From Enterobacter sp. R4-368 (lineage in GTDB: Bacteria; Pseudomonadota; Gammaproteobacteria; Enterobacterales; Enterobacteriaceae), in assembly GCF_000410515.1 (NCBI RefSeq), contig NC_021500.1, forward strand, positions 4,588,001-4,652,000: 64,000 nucleotides of DNA, given 5' to 3'. The notes beneath the pieces are model-generated. The model was not told the DNA's origin and did not search any database. It worked only from the letters and a program-made list of their open reading frames with translations. Shown in pieces: positions 1 through 14,115 of the stretch. Made by a program: the position numbers and the translations under genes. Numbering within the stretch: the first letter of the stretch is position 1; the number at the start of each line of letters is the position of its first letter.

Positions 1-981
1 AATATCGGTAAAGTGGCGGATTGGATTCGCCCAGGTGAGATCCTGCAACCAGACCGGCATATTCTCCACCGGCGACACATAACCGGAGAGCAAAATCGCC
101 GGCATCATAAAGACAAATACGCCGATAAACGCCTGCTGTTGTGTTGAGCAGAGCGACGAAATCAGCAAGCCAAAACCCACCAGCGACAAGCCATACACCA
201 GCATGGTGAAATAGAACAGCAGCAGCGAACCGGCGAAGGGGATCTTGTACGCCAGAATGCCCACGCCAAGCACAATCGTTGCCTGGAACGTGGCGACAAT
301 CAGCGCCGGCACCGCTTTACCGACAAAGATTTGCCACGTCGCCAGCGGTGAAACCAGCAATTGATCGAGCGTGCCTTGCTCGCGTTCACGCGCCACCGAC
401 AGCGAGGTAACAATCATCACGCCGATGGTGGTAATCATCGCAATCAGCGACGGCACCACAAACCATTTGTAATCAAGATTCGGGTTATACCAGTTGCGTA
501 CCACCAGTTCGCTGTTGTTCTGTTTTTCCCGCCCGCTGAGCAGCTCCTGTTGATAGTCCTTAACGATCTGCTGCAAATAATTGGCGGCAATTTGCGCGCT
601 GTTCGAGTTACGCCCATCCAGAATCAACTGCATCGGCGCGGTAACGCCGCTGTCGAGATTGCGCGAGAAATCCGCCGGGAAGCGCACCAGCAACAGCGCT
701 TTTTGCGTGTCGATAGTGGGGCGAATTTCTTGCGGGCTGTTCAGCAGTAACACATGGGTAAAGGCTTTCGCGCGGGCAAAACGCTGGGTCAGTTCGACGG
801 CGTGTTTGCCGTTATCTTCGTTATAGATGGCGATGGTGGCGTTGGTCACTTCCAGCGTGGCGGCGAAAGGAAACAGTAGCACCTGAATCAGCACCGGCAG
901 GATCAAAATGGCGCGGGTTTGCGGCTCGCGCAGCAGCGATTGCAACTCTTTGCGGATAAGCGTCAGTAAACGGTAAAACAT
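1..981 (-). CDS. ybhR: ABC exporter permease YbhR, 3' end cut by the window edge
   Basis: Inner-membrane permease of the YbhFSR exporter, ABC-2 type, working with ATPase YbhF and periplasmic adaptor YbhG. I translated this strand from the ATG at 979-981: the product begins [13 protein letters not shown] and stays open to base 1, giving 327 residues of an expected 368. It shows an N-terminal membrane segment near residues 25-45, a large periplasmic domain, the ABC-2 signature ARERE(Q)GT and several hydrophobic segments after it. The gene starts 9 bases after the ybhS stop, so it is the last gene of the ybhG-F-S-R operon. About 40 C-terminal residues lie outside the window. Confidence 0.93.
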   Translation of the reverse strand, partial: MFYRLLTLIRKELQSLLREPQTRAILILPVLIQVLLFPFAATLEVTNATIAIYNEDNGKHAVELTQRFARAKAFTHVLLLNSPQEIRPTIDTQKALLLVRFPADFSRNLDSGVTAPMQLILDGRNSNSAQIAANYLQQIVKDYQQELLSGREKQNNSELVVRNWYNPNLDYKWFVVPSLIAMITTIGVMIVTSLSVAREREQGTLDQLLVSPLATWQIFVGKAVPALIVATFQATIVLGVGILAYKIPFAGSLLLFYFTMLVYGLSLVGFGLLISSLCSTQQQAFIGVFVFMMPAILLSGYVSPVENMPVWLQDLTWANPIRHFTDI

Positions 982-990
982 GGCTTTTCC

Positions 991-2124
991 TTAATCCAGT
1001 CTGCGTTTGGTTTTCAGCCACGTCAGGCCAATAAACATCACCGCCGAGGCGATTAAAAACAGCACGTTCACCAGCAGCACCACCGGGATATTGCCCGCCA
1101 GAAACAGGCTTTGCAGGGTGCTGACAAAGTAACGAGCCGGAATGATGTACGTCACCACGCGGATAATCGCGGGCATGCTGTCTATCTGGAAAATAAAACC
1201 GGACAGCATAATCGACGGTAAAAACGCGGCGTTAAGCGCCACCTGTGCGGCGTTAAATTGATTGCGTGTGACGGTAGAAATCAACAGCCCCATGCCTAAG
1301 GTGCTGAGCAAAAACAGGCTGGTAATCAAAAAGAGGATCAGCAGCGAGCCGCGATACGGCACGCCGAGAATAAATACCGACACCAGCATGCACAGCCCCA
1401 TCGCCAGCATGCCAAGAAAGTAATAGGGAATGAGTTTGCACAGCAGCAGTTCCGCGCGGGTGATTTCGGTGGAGAGCAGCGCTTCCATGGTGCCACGCTC
1501 CCACTCGCGCGCCACCACCAGCGAGGTGAGGATCGCGCCAATCACCGTCATGATAATGGTCACCGCACCAGGGATAATAAAATGCTGGCTGATAGCCGCC
1601 GGGTTAAACCAGTAGCGCGTTTGCACATCGATCAAAGGCTTAAAGGTCTGCCCGTTGTCTTCCGCGCGTTGCTGCTGCCAGAGTTGCCAGATGCCTTCGA
1701 CATACCCCTGCACAAAGTTAGCGGTGTTCGGTTCGCTGCCATCGGTTATCACCTGCACCGGCGCGCTGTCGCCAGGGCGCGCCATCTGCGCGGCGAAGTT
1801 CACCGGGATCACCACCAGCCCGCGAATGCGCCCGGCCTGCATCATCTGAATCAGCTGCTGGCGATTATCGCTGATGGTGGCATCAATATAGGGCGAACCG
1901 GTCAGCGTATGGGTAAAATCGAGCGCCTCTTCGCTGTGCTGTTCAAGCAGTACGCCTACGCGCAGTTTGCTGGAATCGAGGTTAATACCGTAACCGAAAA
2001 TAAACAGCAGCAGCAGCGGGATCACCACCGCAATCAGCCAGCTACTCGGGTCACGCACAATCTGGCGCGTCTCTTTGACGCATAACGCGCGTACGCGTCG
2101 CCAGGAGAGGGCTTTAACGCTCAT
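991..2124 (-). CDS. ybhS: ABC exporter permease YbhS
   Basis: Second ABC-2 permease of the YbhFSR exporter, which in E. coli has been linked to efflux of cationic compounds, cefoperazone and chloramphenicol sensitivity. The product is 377 residues, as in E. coli. It has a membrane segment near residues 30-50, a periplasmic domain, then five to six hydrophobic segments from about residue 180, preceded by the ABC-2 motif [10 protein letters not shown] start at the ATG at 2122-2124 ([10 protein letters not shown]). A longer reading would add 25 residues lying inside ybhF. The start overlaps the end of ybhF by 11 bases, implying translational coupling. Confidence 0.95.
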   Translation of the reverse strand: MSVKALSWRRVRALCVKETRQIVRDPSSWLIAVVIPLLLLFIFGYGINLDSSKLRVGVLLEQHSEEALDFTHTLTGSPYIDATISDNRQQLIQMMQAGRIRGLVVIPVNFAAQMARPGDSAPVQVITDGSEPNTANFVQGYVEGIWQLWQQQRAEDNGQTFKPLIDVQTRYWFNPAAISQHFIIPGAVTIIMTVIGAILTSLVVAREWERGTMEALLSTEITRAELLLCKLIPYYFLGMLAMGLCMLVSVFILGVPYRGSLLILFLITSLFLLSTLGMGLLISTVTRNQFNAAQVALNAAFLPSIMLSGFIFQIDSMPAIIRVVTYIIPARYFVSTLQSLFLAGNIPVVLLVNVLFLIASAVMFIGLTWLKTKRRLD

Positions 2125-3853
2125 CGTGGTGCTCCTTATCCCAGTTATGGATAAGCGTAATAAATGCGTGTTCCATTGTCGGGTCCGGGTGATCCGCATC
2201 GGCGGTTTGTGCCTTCAGCGCATCCGGCGTGCCGCTGGCAATTAACTTCCCGCGATAGACCAGCCCAATGCGATCGCAATACTCCGCTTCATCCATAAAG
2301 TGGGTGGTCACCATTACGGTGACGCCTTTTTCCACCATGCTGTTGATATGCAGCCAGAACTCGCGCCGCGTCAGCGGATCGACACCGGAGGTGGGCTCAT
2401 CCAGAAACAAAATGTCCGGCTCATGCATCAGCGAGCAGGCCAGTGCCAGCCGCTGCTTAAAGCCGAGCGGCAGTTCATCGGTGGCATGACTGGCGATACT
2501 TTTCAGCCCGAAAGCCTCGCTCATGCGGTCGATTTTCTCGTTCTGCGCCCGCCCGCGCAGGCCGTAGACGCCGGAAAAGAAGCGCAGGTTTTGTTCGACC
2601 GTCAGGTTGCCGTACAGGGAGAACTTCTGCGCCATATACCCCAGATGCTGGCGCGCTTTGCCGGAGCTGACTTTCAGATCCATATTCAGCACCAGCGCCT
2701 GGCCATCCGTCGGCACCAGCAAACCGCACATCATTTTGAAGGTAGTCGATTTCCCCGCGCCGTTCGGGCCGAGCAGGCCAAAAATCTCCCCGCGTTTGAC
2801 GGCAAAATTGACATTATCGGTGGCGGCGAAATCGCCAAACTTTTTGGTCAGCGATTTGGCTTCAATTACCGTCTCTTCCGCGCTGCCTTCCACCGTATGC
2901 AGAATCGCCCCCAGTGGCGATTCGGAAGTGCCCGCGCCGCCAAGCAGGTCGATAAAAGCATCTTCAAAGCGCGGCGCGGTCTCCTCGATCTCCAGAGCGG
3001 GCATCTTTTCTGCCTGCCGCAGATCCTCGGGCTGCGCCCCTTTTTTCAGGATCATACGCACCGAGCGGCCCTGGATCATGCCGTCGCTGACCTGCGGCTG
3101 CCGCAGGATACGCCGCAGCAGACGGCGGTTGTTCTCCTCTGAACTGGTGACGAGGAAGCTGCGCCCGGCCATGGTTTGCGTCAGTGCTTTCGGTTCGCCC
3201 TGATACAGCAGTTCGCCTTCGTTCATTAACAACACATCGCGGCACTGCTCGGCTTCATCAAGGTAGGAGGTGCTCCAGAGGATCAGCATGCCGTCGCCGG
3301 CCAGTTCATGCACCATCTGCCACAGTTCGCGACGGGAAATCGGATCGACACCGACACCCGGCTCATCCAGCAACAGCACTTTCGGTTCGCCGACCAGCGT
3401 ACAGGCCAGCCCCAGCTTCTGTTTCATGCCGCCGGAGAGTTTCCCGGCCAGCCGCCCGGTAAACGGGGCGAGGGCGGTGAACTCCAGCAGCCGCGCAAAT
3501 GTCTGGCGGCGCTGCTCGCCGGTAACGCTGCGCAAATCGGCATACAGATTGAGGTTTTCCATGACCGTCAAATCTTCATACAGGCCAAACTTCTGCGGCA
3601 TATAGCCGAGCATGGCATGCAGTTCGCTGTCATTGGCGATGGGGTCGAGGCCCATGACGCGCGCGCTGCCTTCATCCGGGCGCATCAGCCCGGCAAGGAT
3701 GCGCATCAGCGTGGTTTTCCCGGCGCCATCCGGCCCGACAAGGCCGGTGACATATCCCGCTTTGATCTCACAATCCAGCCGCGCGACGGCGGGTTTTTCC
3801 ATTCCGGCAAAGCGCTTTACTAACCCGCGCAGATGGATAGCCGCGTCATTCAT
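2114..3853 (-). CDS. ybhF: Twin-domain ABC exporter ATPase YbhF
   Basis: Cytoplasmic ATPase that powers the YbhRS permeases. It is 579 residues with two fused nucleotide-binding domains. The first has Walker [10 protein letters not shown] at residues 40-48, signature LSGGMKQK and Walker B LLLDEPG. The second has GPNGAGKST, a degenerate signature (LPLGFKQR in place of LSGGQ) and LFLDEPTSG. The degenerate second signature is also present in the E. coli protein as I recall it, so it is a family trait. The start is the ATG at 3851-3853 (MNDAAIHL); an upstream extension would run into ybhG. It overlaps ybhG by 8 bases and ybhS by 11 bases. Confidence 0.95.
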   Translation of the reverse strand: MNDAAIHLRGLVKRFAGMEKPAVARLDCEIKAGYVTGLVGPDGAGKTTLMRILAGLMRPDEGSARVMGLDPIANDSELHAMLGYMPQKFGLYEDLTVMENLNLYADLRSVTGEQRRQTFARLLEFTALAPFTGRLAGKLSGGMKQKLGLACTLVGEPKVLLLDEPGVGVDPISRRELWQMVHELAGDGMLILWSTSYLDEAEQCRDVLLMNEGELLYQGEPKALTQTMAGRSFLVTSSEENNRRLLRRILRQPQVSDGMIQGRSVRMILKKGAQPEDLRQAEKMPALEIEETAPRFEDAFIDLLGGAGTSESPLGAILHTVEGSAEETVIEAKSLTKKFGDFAATDNVNFAVKRGEIFGLLGPNGAGKSTTFKMMCGLLVPTDGQALVLNMDLKVSSGKARQHLGYMAQKFSLYGNLTVEQNLRFFSGVYGLRGRAQNEKIDRMSEAFGLKSIASHATDELPLGFKQRLALACSLMHEPDILFLDEPTSGVDPLTRREFWLHINSMVEKGVTVMVTTHFMDEAEYCDRIGLVYRGKLIASGTPDALKAQTADADHPDPTMEHAFITLIHNWDKEHHDER

Positions 3854-4844
3854 GGCGCGCCTCGCCGCTAAAGCGCAGCGTAACAGGCATCCCCTGGCGC
3901 AGGCTGTCATCGGCATCGGTCACAATAATGCGCAGGCGATAGACCAGATCGGTACGCAAATCCGGGGTTTCGACGGTTTTTGGCGTGAATTCGGCGGTGG
4001 GTGAAACAAAGCCAATTTTGCCGTGATAAGGCTTATCCGGGCGGCCATCGGTATACAGCAAAACCTCTTGCCCCGGCTGTGCCTGGTGCAAATTGCGTTC
4101 ACCCACATAGGCGCGAACCCATACCGGGCGGGTCAGGGAGAGGGTTAATACAGTGCTTCCGGCGCTGAGCATGCTGCCGGGTTCGACAGCGCGCGTCAGC
4201 ACGGTGCCGTTACTCGGCGCGATAAGCGTGGTGTCATGCAGATCCAGTTGCGCCTGTGCCAGCGCGGCTTCGGCTTGTTCCAGGCTGGCTTTTGCCTGGG
4301 CGATTTCCTGCGGGCGATTACCGGCGCGGTACTGGCTCAGTTTATCTTGTGCCGATTTCAGCGTTGCCTGGGCCTGATCCCGTGAGGAGCGGGCATTTTC
4401 CAGGTCGTTTGCCGAAATCGCCCGGCTTTTCATCAGTCCCTGCTGGCGCTGAAAGAAGTTCTGCGCGTAATCATATGCCGCTTGTGCCTGACGCACGGCG
4501 GCGACGGCCTGGGCTATCTCTTCATCACGGTAACCGGCAGTCGCCAGCGAGTATTTTGCCTGTGCCGTTGCGACATTGGCTTGTGCCTGCAACAGCGCGT
4601 TTTCATAGGGTGCTTTATCTATTTCGCCAAGTGTTTGCCCGGCGCTTATCGCATCCCCTTCATCCACGTTCAGCGCAGAGAGCCGCCCGCCAACGCGGAA
4701 ACTTAAATTCACCGTGCGGATGTCGACATTCCCGTACAGGGTGAGCGTGCGGTCTTGTTTGCTTTGATACCACATCCAGCCGCCGCCCAGCGCGGCCAGT
4801 ACCACTACAACTATCACTACCACGACGATGGGTTTTTTCATCAC
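3846..4844 (-). CDS. ybhG: HlyD-family membrane fusion protein YbhG
   Basis: Periplasmic adaptor linking the YbhFSR inner-membrane exporter to an outer-membrane channel, presumably TolC. It has 332 residues, equal to the E. coli length. There is one N-terminal membrane anchor (about residues 6-25, valine-rich), a biotinyl-lipoyl-like half-domain, a long alpha-helical hairpin rich in Gln and Ala (about residues 75-205), then the second lipoyl half and beta-barrel domain. It is the first structural gene after cecR and overlaps it by 4 bases (ATGA-type junction), so the whole cecR-ybhGFSR set is probably one transcript under CecR control. Confidence 0.94.
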   Translation of the reverse strand: MMKKPIVVVVIVVVVLAALGGGWMWYQSKQDRTLTLYGNVDIRTVNLSFRVGGRLSALNVDEGDAISAGQTLGEIDKAPYENALLQAQANVATAQAKYSLATAGYRDEEIAQAVAAVRQAQAAYDYAQNFFQRQQGLMKSRAISANDLENARSSRDQAQATLKSAQDKLSQYRAGNRPQEIAQAKASLEQAEAALAQAQLDLHDTTLIAPSNGTVLTRAVEPGSMLSAGSTVLTLSLTRPVWVRAYVGERNLHQAQPGQEVLLYTDGRPDKPYHGKIGFVSPTAEFTPKTVETPDLRTDLVYRLRIIVTDADDSLRQGMPVTLRFSGEARHE

Positions 4845-5515
4845 GTTGAACTCCTGTTCGTTAATCCTTGCAAGATAAGATCGATATGACAGGTGATGAC
4901 CTGATAAATCTGTGTCGCTTTCTCTTCATCAAACTGCGTCCATCCGGCGCGCAGCAAAATGGTTTCCCGCCCGAGGCGAAAGGCGAGGATCTGGCCGATA
5001 AGCGCATGGGTATGAATAATGGTTTGCGTATCTTTGGCGTCGCGCCCGGTGTAGGCGGCGAGCAGTGCCGTAAAGTGGCTGTGCAGCGGCGCAATCACCT
5101 GGTCATGCACCAACTGGTAAGCGCGCGTCGGCGAGAGCTGTTCGCGGGAGATAAATTTGCTCAGGTTGAGCGTCTCGTCATGAGTGAGCAGCACAATCAT
5201 GTTTTTACAGGCGCGGTGGATCAGCTCGCGAATGGCGGCTTTATCCGGGGTGGGCTGGGCGAACAGCTCTTCGGCGGCCTGCACATGCGGGCGAAAATTG
5301 TCGCTGATAAAATCGGCGATCCACTGCGCGCAGGCGAGATATAAATCCTCTTTTGAGCCAAAATAGTAAGTGATCGCGGCGATGTTCTGCCCGGCTTGTG
5401 CGGCGATATCCCGCGTGGTGGCATGCAAGCCATATTCACCAAACTGTGCCAGCGCGGCGGCAATCAGCTGGTTTCGGGCCTGTTCGCCCCGGCTGGTGGT
5501 CGGTGTTGTATGCAT
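4841..5515 (-). CDS. cecR: TetR-family repressor CecR (YbiH)
   Basis: TetR-type repressor of 224 residues. The N-terminal helix-turn-helix covers about residues 12-58, with typical TetR sequence ([23 protein letters not shown]), and a C-terminal ligand-binding all-helical domain follows. In E. coli CecR controls both the ybhGFSR operon and the divergent rhlE. The same arrangement is seen here: cecR leads ybhG-F-S-R and rhlE is divergent. A perfect 28-bp palindrome sits 11-38 bases upstream of the start codon and is the obvious operator, making the gene self-regulated. Confidence 0.94.
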   Translation of the reverse strand: MHTTPTTSRGEQARNQLIAAALAQFGEYGLHATTRDIAAQAGQNIAAITYYFGSKEDLYLACAQWIADFISDNFRPHVQAAEELFAQPTPDKAAIRELIHRACKNMIVLLTHDETLNLSKFISREQLSPTRAYQLVHDQVIAPLHSHFTALLAAYTGRDAKDTQTIIHTHALIGQILAFRLGRETILLRAGWTQFDEEKATQIYQVITCHIDLILQGLTNRSST

Positions 5516-5525
5516 GGCGGTGATG

Positions 5526-5553
5526 AAAGTTAATCAATCGATTGATTAACTTT
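5526..5553. promoter_or_regulatory. Perfect 28-bp palindrome, likely CecR operator
   Basis: The 28 bases are identical to their reverse complement; the core is TTAATCAATCGATTGATTAA. It starts 11 bases before cecR and lies 198 bases before rhlE. TetR repressors bind such palindromes. The position next to cecR supports CecR as the binder, but binding itself is inferred. Confidence 0.85.
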
Positions 5554-5750
5554 ATGGCTAAATTTTAGACTTGTCCAGCTAGCGGTGCGTTAATATCACG
5601 CATTCCGTACCCGGAGGGATATTTTATGCGTGTGATCACAAAAGCTGATACACTCCGCCCCTTCATGACATTGTGGTTTTTGTCATCAGCCAAATTATTA
5701 TCTCCTCGAAAACTACACCTGTTCACAGGTCGGGGCGGTGTGGAGTTGTT

Positions 5751-7226
5751 ATGTCTTTTGATGCCCTTGGCCTGAACCCGGAAATCCTGCGCGCTGTTGC
5801 CGAGCAGGGTTATCTTCAGCCGACCCCTATTCAGCAGCAGGCTATCCCGGCGGTGCTGCAAGGCCGCGATCTGATGGCGAGCGCCCAGACCGGCACCGGT
5901 AAAACTGCCGGTTTTACGCTGCCGCTGTTGCAACGCCTGATTCAAAACGAGCCGCACGCCAAAGGCCGTCGCCCGATCCGGGCGCTGATCTTAACGCCAA
6001 CCCGTGAACTGGCGGCGCAGGTGGGTGAAAACGTTCAGGAGTACAGCAAATACCTGAATATCCGCTCGCTGGTGGTATTCGGCGGCGTGAGCATTAACCC
6101 GCAGATGATGAAGCTGCGCGGCGGCGTTGACATCCTGGTGGCGACACCGGGGCGCCTGCTGGATCTGGAACACCAGAACGCGCTGAAACTCGATAGCGTG
6201 GAAATTCTGGTGCTCGACGAAGCCGACCGCATGCTGGATATGGGCTTTATTCACGATATTCGCCGCGTGCTGGCAAAACTGCCGCCGAAGCGTCAGAACC
6301 TGCTGTTCTCCGCGACCTTCTCTGATGAGATCAAACAGCTGGCGGAAAAGCTGCTGCGTAATCCACTGGAAATCGAAGTGGCGCGCCGCAACACCGCTTC
6401 TGAGCAGGTGACGCAGCATGTGCATTTCGTCGATAAAAAACGCAAACGGGAACTGCTGTCGCAGATGATTGGCGAGGGCAACTGGCAGCAGGTGCTGGTC
6501 TTCACCCGCACGAAACACGGCGCTAACCACCTGGCAGAGCAGCTTAATAAAGACGGCATCACCAGCGCGGCGATCCACGGCAATAAGAGCCAGGGGGCGC
6601 GTACGCGTGCGCTGGCGGATTTCAAATCTGGCGACATTCGTGTACTGGTGGCGACCGACATCGCGGCGCGTGGGCTCGACATTGAAGAGTTGCCGCATGT
6701 GGTGAACTACGAACTGCCGAACGTGCCGGAAGATTACGTGCACCGTATTGGCCGTACCGGCCGGGCAGCGGCGACCGGCGAAGCGCTGTCGCTGGTATGC
6801 GTGGACGAACATAAATTGCTGCGCGATATCGAACGCCTGCTGAAAAAAGAGATCCCGCGCATTGCGCTGGCAGGCTATGAGCCGGATCCGTCGATCAAAG
6901 CCGAGCCGATTCAGAATGGTCGCGGCCAGGGCGGCGGTCGTCAGGGCAGTGGACGCGGGCAGGGCGGCGGTGGCCGTGGTCAGTCTGCGCCGCGCCGCAG
7001 TGAAGGCGAAGGACAAAAACCTCGCTCCCCGCGCCGCGCCGAAGGTGGCGCTGCGAAGCAGGAGGGGGGACGCCGTGCTGAAGGCGGTGCGAAGCCGGCC
7101 GGTGGTCGTCGTCTGGATGGCGGAGCCGCTAAACCGGCAGGTGGACGCCGTCTTGATGGCGGTGCGGCGCCGGCGGGCAACCCGTCTCGCCGTCGTCGCC
7201 CGCGTAAGCCTTCTGCCGCCGAGTAA
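5751..7226 (+). CDS. rhlE: DEAD-box ATP-dependent RNA helicase RhlE
   Basis: Cytoplasmic RNA helicase associated with ribosome maturation. It has 491 residues against about 454 in E. coli. The helicase core shows motif I AQTGTGKT (residues 45-52), the DEAD box ([10 protein letters not shown]), SAT in the linker, and C-terminal motifs including [18 protein letters not shown] and HRIGRTGRA. The C-terminal tail from about residue 395 is Arg/Gly-rich and basic, and contains four tandem units that explain the extra length. The start is the ATG at 5751 (MSFDALGL), where homologues begin. Its stop codon abuts the stop codon of the convergent esterase gene with no base between. Confidence 0.95.
   Translation: MSFDALGLNPEILRAVAEQGYLQPTPIQQQAIPAVLQGRDLMASAQTGTGKTAGFTLPLLQRLIQNEPHAKGRRPIRALILTPTRELAAQVGENVQEYSKYLNIRSLVVFGGVSINPQMMKLRGGVDILVATPGRLLDLEHQNALKLDSVEILVLDEADRMLDMGFIHDIRRVLAKLPPKRQNLLFSATFSDEIKQLAEKLLRNPLEIEVARRNTASEQVTQHVHFVDKKRKRELLSQMIGEGNWQQVLVFTRTKHGANHLAEQLNKDGITSAAIHGNKSQGARTRALADFKSGDIRVLVATDIAARGLDIEELPHVVNYELPNVPEDYVHRIGRTGRAAATGEALSLVCVDEHKLLRDIERLLKKEIPRIALAGYEPDPSIKAEPIQNGRGQGGGRQGSGRGQGGGGRGQSAPRRSEGEGQKPRSPRRAEGGAAKQEGGRRAEGGAKPAGGRRLDGGAAKPAGGRRLDGGAAPAGNPSRRRRPRKPSAAE
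7032..7178 (+). repeat. Four tandem 11-13-codon units in the RhlE tail
   Basis: Four in-frame units of the form RR(A/L)(E/D)GGA(A)K(P/Q)(A/E)GG follow each other: 7032-7070, 7071-7106, 7107-7145 and 7146-7178. Units 3 and 4 are the most alike. The units are basic and disordered in character, as expected for the RNA-binding tail. Copy number probably varies between strains. Confidence 0.75.
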
Positions 7227-8180
7227 TTAGCAGTTAAAACGCGCCAGCCAGTTCTGGCGCGTCTCTCTGGCCCGCTGTGCGATGCTCGCCTGCGGGTCGG
7301 AATTAAAACCGTGATACGCCCCCGGCCAGACATTCAACTCCACCTCCACTCCCGCACGTATTAACCGCTGCGCATACGCCATATCTTCATCAAGAAACAG
7401 ATCCAGCGTGCCAACGCCTATCCAGGTCGGCGGTAGCCCGGCCAGGTCATCGGCGCGCGCCGGAGCGGCATACGGCGATACGTCAACACTCCCGGGTTCA
7501 CACCCAAGCAGCGCACGCCAGCCAAACGCATTGTTTTCCCGCGTCCAGATAAATTCGCCCGTCACCGGGTTTCGTTCCGTCTCCACCACCGTACGATCAT
7601 CGAGCATCGGGAACATCAGGTTCTGAAACGCCAGTTGCGGCCCTTTGCGATCGCGCGCCAGCAGCGCCAGAGCGGCGGCAACACCCGCGCCGGCGCTGTC
7701 GCCCATCAGGCCGATATTGTTGGCATCGATGCCTAATTGCGCCGCGTTTTCCGTCATCCACACCAGCGCGGCATAGCCGTCATTAAGCGAACCGGGAAAG
7801 CGGTGCTCCGGCGACAAGCGGTAATCGACAGAGACGACAACGCAGTCATGGCGCGCGGCTGTCGGGCGGGTGAGCGACAAAGATTGTTCGGGGCTGCCAA
7901 ACAGATGACCGCCGCCGTGCAGATGCAAAATCCCCATCCGGTTGGTGCGACGTGTCGTTGACGTGATCACGCGTACACGCACGGCGGGTTCACCGTGGGC
8001 ACCCGCAATGTGCTGTTCGTGCATCGCCAGTGAAAGCCCATCATCAAGATGCATGGCCTGCAGCGCGGCTTGCTGGCGCTGCTCGCGTATGGCGGGAAGG
8101 GCGTCGGCGTTCAGCGTGGAAGGTGTCCAGGATTGCAGGGCGGGGCGAAGCTCGGGGTCAACCAGATGCCAGGTACTCAT
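7227..8180 (-). CDS. Alpha/beta-hydrolase of the HSL (family IV) esterase group
   Basis: Probable cytoplasmic carboxylesterase, 317 residues, no signal peptide. The oxyanion motif HGGG is at residues 88-91, the nucleophile Ser162 in GDSAG (160-164), the acidic residue in the GTLDLFLDED region and the catalytic His290 in YHGFN. These are the hallmarks of the hormone-sensitive-lipase esterases, which act on short acyl esters. It lies 65 bases after the second GH1 gene on the same strand, but a terminator-like hairpin stands between them. A role in removing acyl groups from glucosides is possible but purely inferred. The substrate is unknown. Confidence 0.85.
   Translation of the reverse strand: MSTWHLVDPELRPALQSWTPSTLNADALPAIREQRQQAALQAMHLDDGLSLAMHEQHIAGAHGEPAVRVRVITSTTRRTNRMGILHLHGGGHLFGSPEQSLSLTRPTAARHDCVVVSVDYRLSPEHRFPGSLNDGYAALVWMTENAAQLGIDANNIGLMGDSAGAGVAAALALLARDRKGPQLAFQNLMFPMLDDRTVVETERNPVTGEFIWTRENNAFGWRALLGCEPGSVDVSPYAAPARADDLAGLPPTWIGVGTLDLFLDEDMAYAQRLIRAGVEVELNVWPGAYHGFNSDPQASIAQRARETRQNWLARFNC
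7239..7262 (+). terminator. Hairpin after rhlE, inside the end of the esterase gene
   Basis: ACGCGCCAG (7239-7247) pairs with CTGGCGCGT (7254-7262) around a 6-base loop, 12 bases after the rhlE stop codon. The following bases are C/T-rich (CTCTCT) without a clean U-tract, so termination is plausible but not certain. The stem is coding sequence for the last residues of the convergent esterase. Confidence 0.5.
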
Positions 8181-8205
8181 GCGTAAACCTTTATCGTCAA
8201 CAGGC

Positions 8206-8233
8206 CAAAATAAGAGAAGCGCCGCAGCGCTTC
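8206..8233 (-). terminator. Terminator after the beta-glucoside operon
   Basis: On the minus strand GAAGCGC (8227-8233) pairs with GCGCTTC (8216-8222) around a 4-base loop and is followed by the U-rich run TCTTATTTT. It sits 12 bases beyond the end of the second GH1 gene and just before the esterase, so it should end or weaken operon transcription there. Confidence 0.65.
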
Positions 8234-8245
8234 CCGGTTTTAACC

Positions 8246-12969
<4,724 letters not shown>

Positions 12970-13046
12970 GGTCATTCCTCCAGACTGACACCTGCGTGGC
13001 AGGTGCCATAACAATTACCGGTTACCCACCGGCGCTTTGTTCTTCT

Positions 13047-13076
13047 GGGGTTTGCCTGATTTAACAGTAACAAGCC
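13047..13076 (-). promoter_or_regulatory. Second RAT-like antiterminator site, between bglG and the PTS gene
   Basis: Read on the minus strand this contains GGCTTGTTACTG, a short loop, then CAGGCAAACCCC. It matches the ribonucleic antiterminator layout of BglG-type regulators (TTGTTACTG ... CAGGCAAAACCT). It lies in the 160-base gap between bglG and the PTS gene, where E. coli bgl also has its second RAT. A partner terminator is not obvious; the best candidate is a 5-bp stem (CCGGT/ACCGG) around 13018-13032, with no strong U-tract. Confidence 0.7.
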
Positions 13077-13129
13077 TGGAAAGAATTCATACACGTCATA
13101 CTTCGGGTCGCAGGCGCGACGTTGTTACC

Positions 13130-13969
13130 TTACGACTCTGTCCGCTGTACCACATTTTCGATATGCACGGTCAGGTAAAGTTTTTCCGAATTGCTCATCG
13201 TGTGGTGATAATTTTTGCCGACAAATTCGTTAATCGCGTCAACGCATTTCAGGGTGGTTTGATAACGACGCTGCACCATAGCGAATAACTCTTCGTCGTC
13301 ATTATTTAACACCACACCATCAATCACCCGTTGGGCGAAAAATTTTAAATGGGTAATGAAACGCTGATAATTCAGACTGTGCTCGTCGAGCGGCAGGGTG
13401 AAAAAGTATTTAACGATATTCTGTAACTGATAAATAAGCCGTGTAATTTTTGTGGTTTTACCCATCGTATCGTTCAGCCCGGCATTCACAATATGCAGCG
13501 CAATACTACAGGCTTCACTGTCGGGTAATAGTGTGCCGGTACGCGCGACAATCATGCCAAGCGCCTGGCGGCCAATGGCATACTCTTCGGTATAAAAATG
13601 GCGCACTTCCCACTCTAACGGATTAGGCAAAACTTCATTTTTTTCTGTGCGTTGTAGCGCAAAGTGCAGGTGATCGGCCAGCGTAACGTACAGGCCTTCA
13701 CTTAATTTATGCGCAAGCGCAGATCGTGCCAGCGCAACAATATCGGCGGTGAGTTGCACTATTTCCACCGGCACTTCGCTGACCAGATCTTTAAAACGTG
13801 CGGAGACTTGTGAGTCCTGCAAATGGAATATTTTTTCGATGGCTTGCGCATCGACGCGGGCACCGCTTTGGGTATTAAACCCTAAGCCGCGCCCGGTCAG
13901 AATAACCTCAAGGCCATGCTCATCAATGGCGCTGACAACGTTATTATTTAATATTTGTTTGACCAGCAT
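13130..13969 (-). CDS. bglG: BglG-family transcriptional antiterminator
   Basis: RNA-binding antiterminator, 279 residues. Residues 1-55 form the CAT RNA-binding domain (KQILNNNVVSAIDEHG, RGLGFNTQSG). Two PRD domains follow, with the conserved histidines phosphorylated by the PTS (H in ADHLHFALQR, and in SIALHIVNAG and HTMSNSEK/LTVHIENV). When beta-glucoside is available it binds the RAT hairpin and blocks termination. I start at the ATG at 13967-13969 (MLVKQILNN), preceded by AGGAG, because family members begin directly at this domain. The longer reading would start inside the RAT/terminator leader. Confidence 0.93.
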   Translation of the reverse strand: MLVKQILNNNVVSAIDEHGLEVILTGRGLGFNTQSGARVDAQAIEKIFHLQDSQVSARFKDLVSEVPVEIVQLTADIVALARSALAHKLSEGLYVTLADHLHFALQRTEKNEVLPNPLEWEVRHFYTEEYAIGRQALGMIVARTGTLLPDSEACSIALHIVNAGLNDTMGKTTKITRLIYQLQNIVKYFFTLPLDEHSLNYQRFITHLKFFAQRVIDGVVLNNDDEELFAMVQRRYQTTLKCVDAINEFVGKNYHHTMSNSEKLYLTVHIENVVQRTES

Positions 13970-13982
13970 CGCCAACTCCTGC

Positions 13983-14056
13983 AAACAAAAACGGGCAAAA
14001 CGTAAATACAGCAGCGAGCGGATGTCGCCCTCATTCTCTGCATTTAGGTTTTGCCC
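13983..14056 (-). terminator. Leader terminator of the bgl operon
   Basis: On the minus strand GGGCAAAAC (14048-14056) pairs with GTTTTGCCC (13993-14001), followed at once by the U-rich GTTTTTGTTT. The stem continues inward after one mismatch through nine more pairs (TAAATGCAG with CTGTGTATTTA-type partner). The 5' arm is shared with the RAT site, so the two structures exclude each other. The terminator ends 13 bases before the bglG start codon. Confidence 0.88.
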
Positions 14057-14073
14057 GATATTCGGTAACAAGC
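14046..14073 (-). promoter_or_regulatory. RAT antiterminator site upstream of bglG
   Basis: The minus-strand sequence GCTTGTTACCG, loop ATAT, CGGGCAAAACCT closely follows the BglG/SacY-type RAT consensus. Its 3' part is the 5' arm of the leader terminator. When BglG binds, the RAT hairpin forms and the terminator cannot. Confidence 0.88.
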
Positions 14074-14086
14074 GTAATGCAGGTAA

Positions 14087-14115
14087 AAACTAGCATTGCC
14101 TGAATAAATGATCAA
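14087..14115 (-). promoter_or_regulatory. Candidate sigma-70 promoter of the bgl operon
   Basis: On the minus strand TTGATC (14110-14115) and TAGTTT (14087-14092, preceded by an extended TG) are 17 bases apart, placing the start of transcription just ahead of the RAT site. The -10 match is weak. The rest of the 331-base bglG-dinG gap holds the dinG LexA box and no other clear signal. Confidence 0.4.

Noticed and set aside
360..2085. Long plus-strand reading frames opposite ybhR and ybhS
   Set aside because: They are antisense to well-conserved genes and have Arg/His-rich products without domains, typical of GC-rich shadow frames.
13088..13127. Possible remnant of an ERIC element (CGTCATACTTCGGGTCGCAGG)-like end after bglG
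   Set aside because: Only about 25 bases resemble an ERIC end and the core and other end are absent, so it could be chance.
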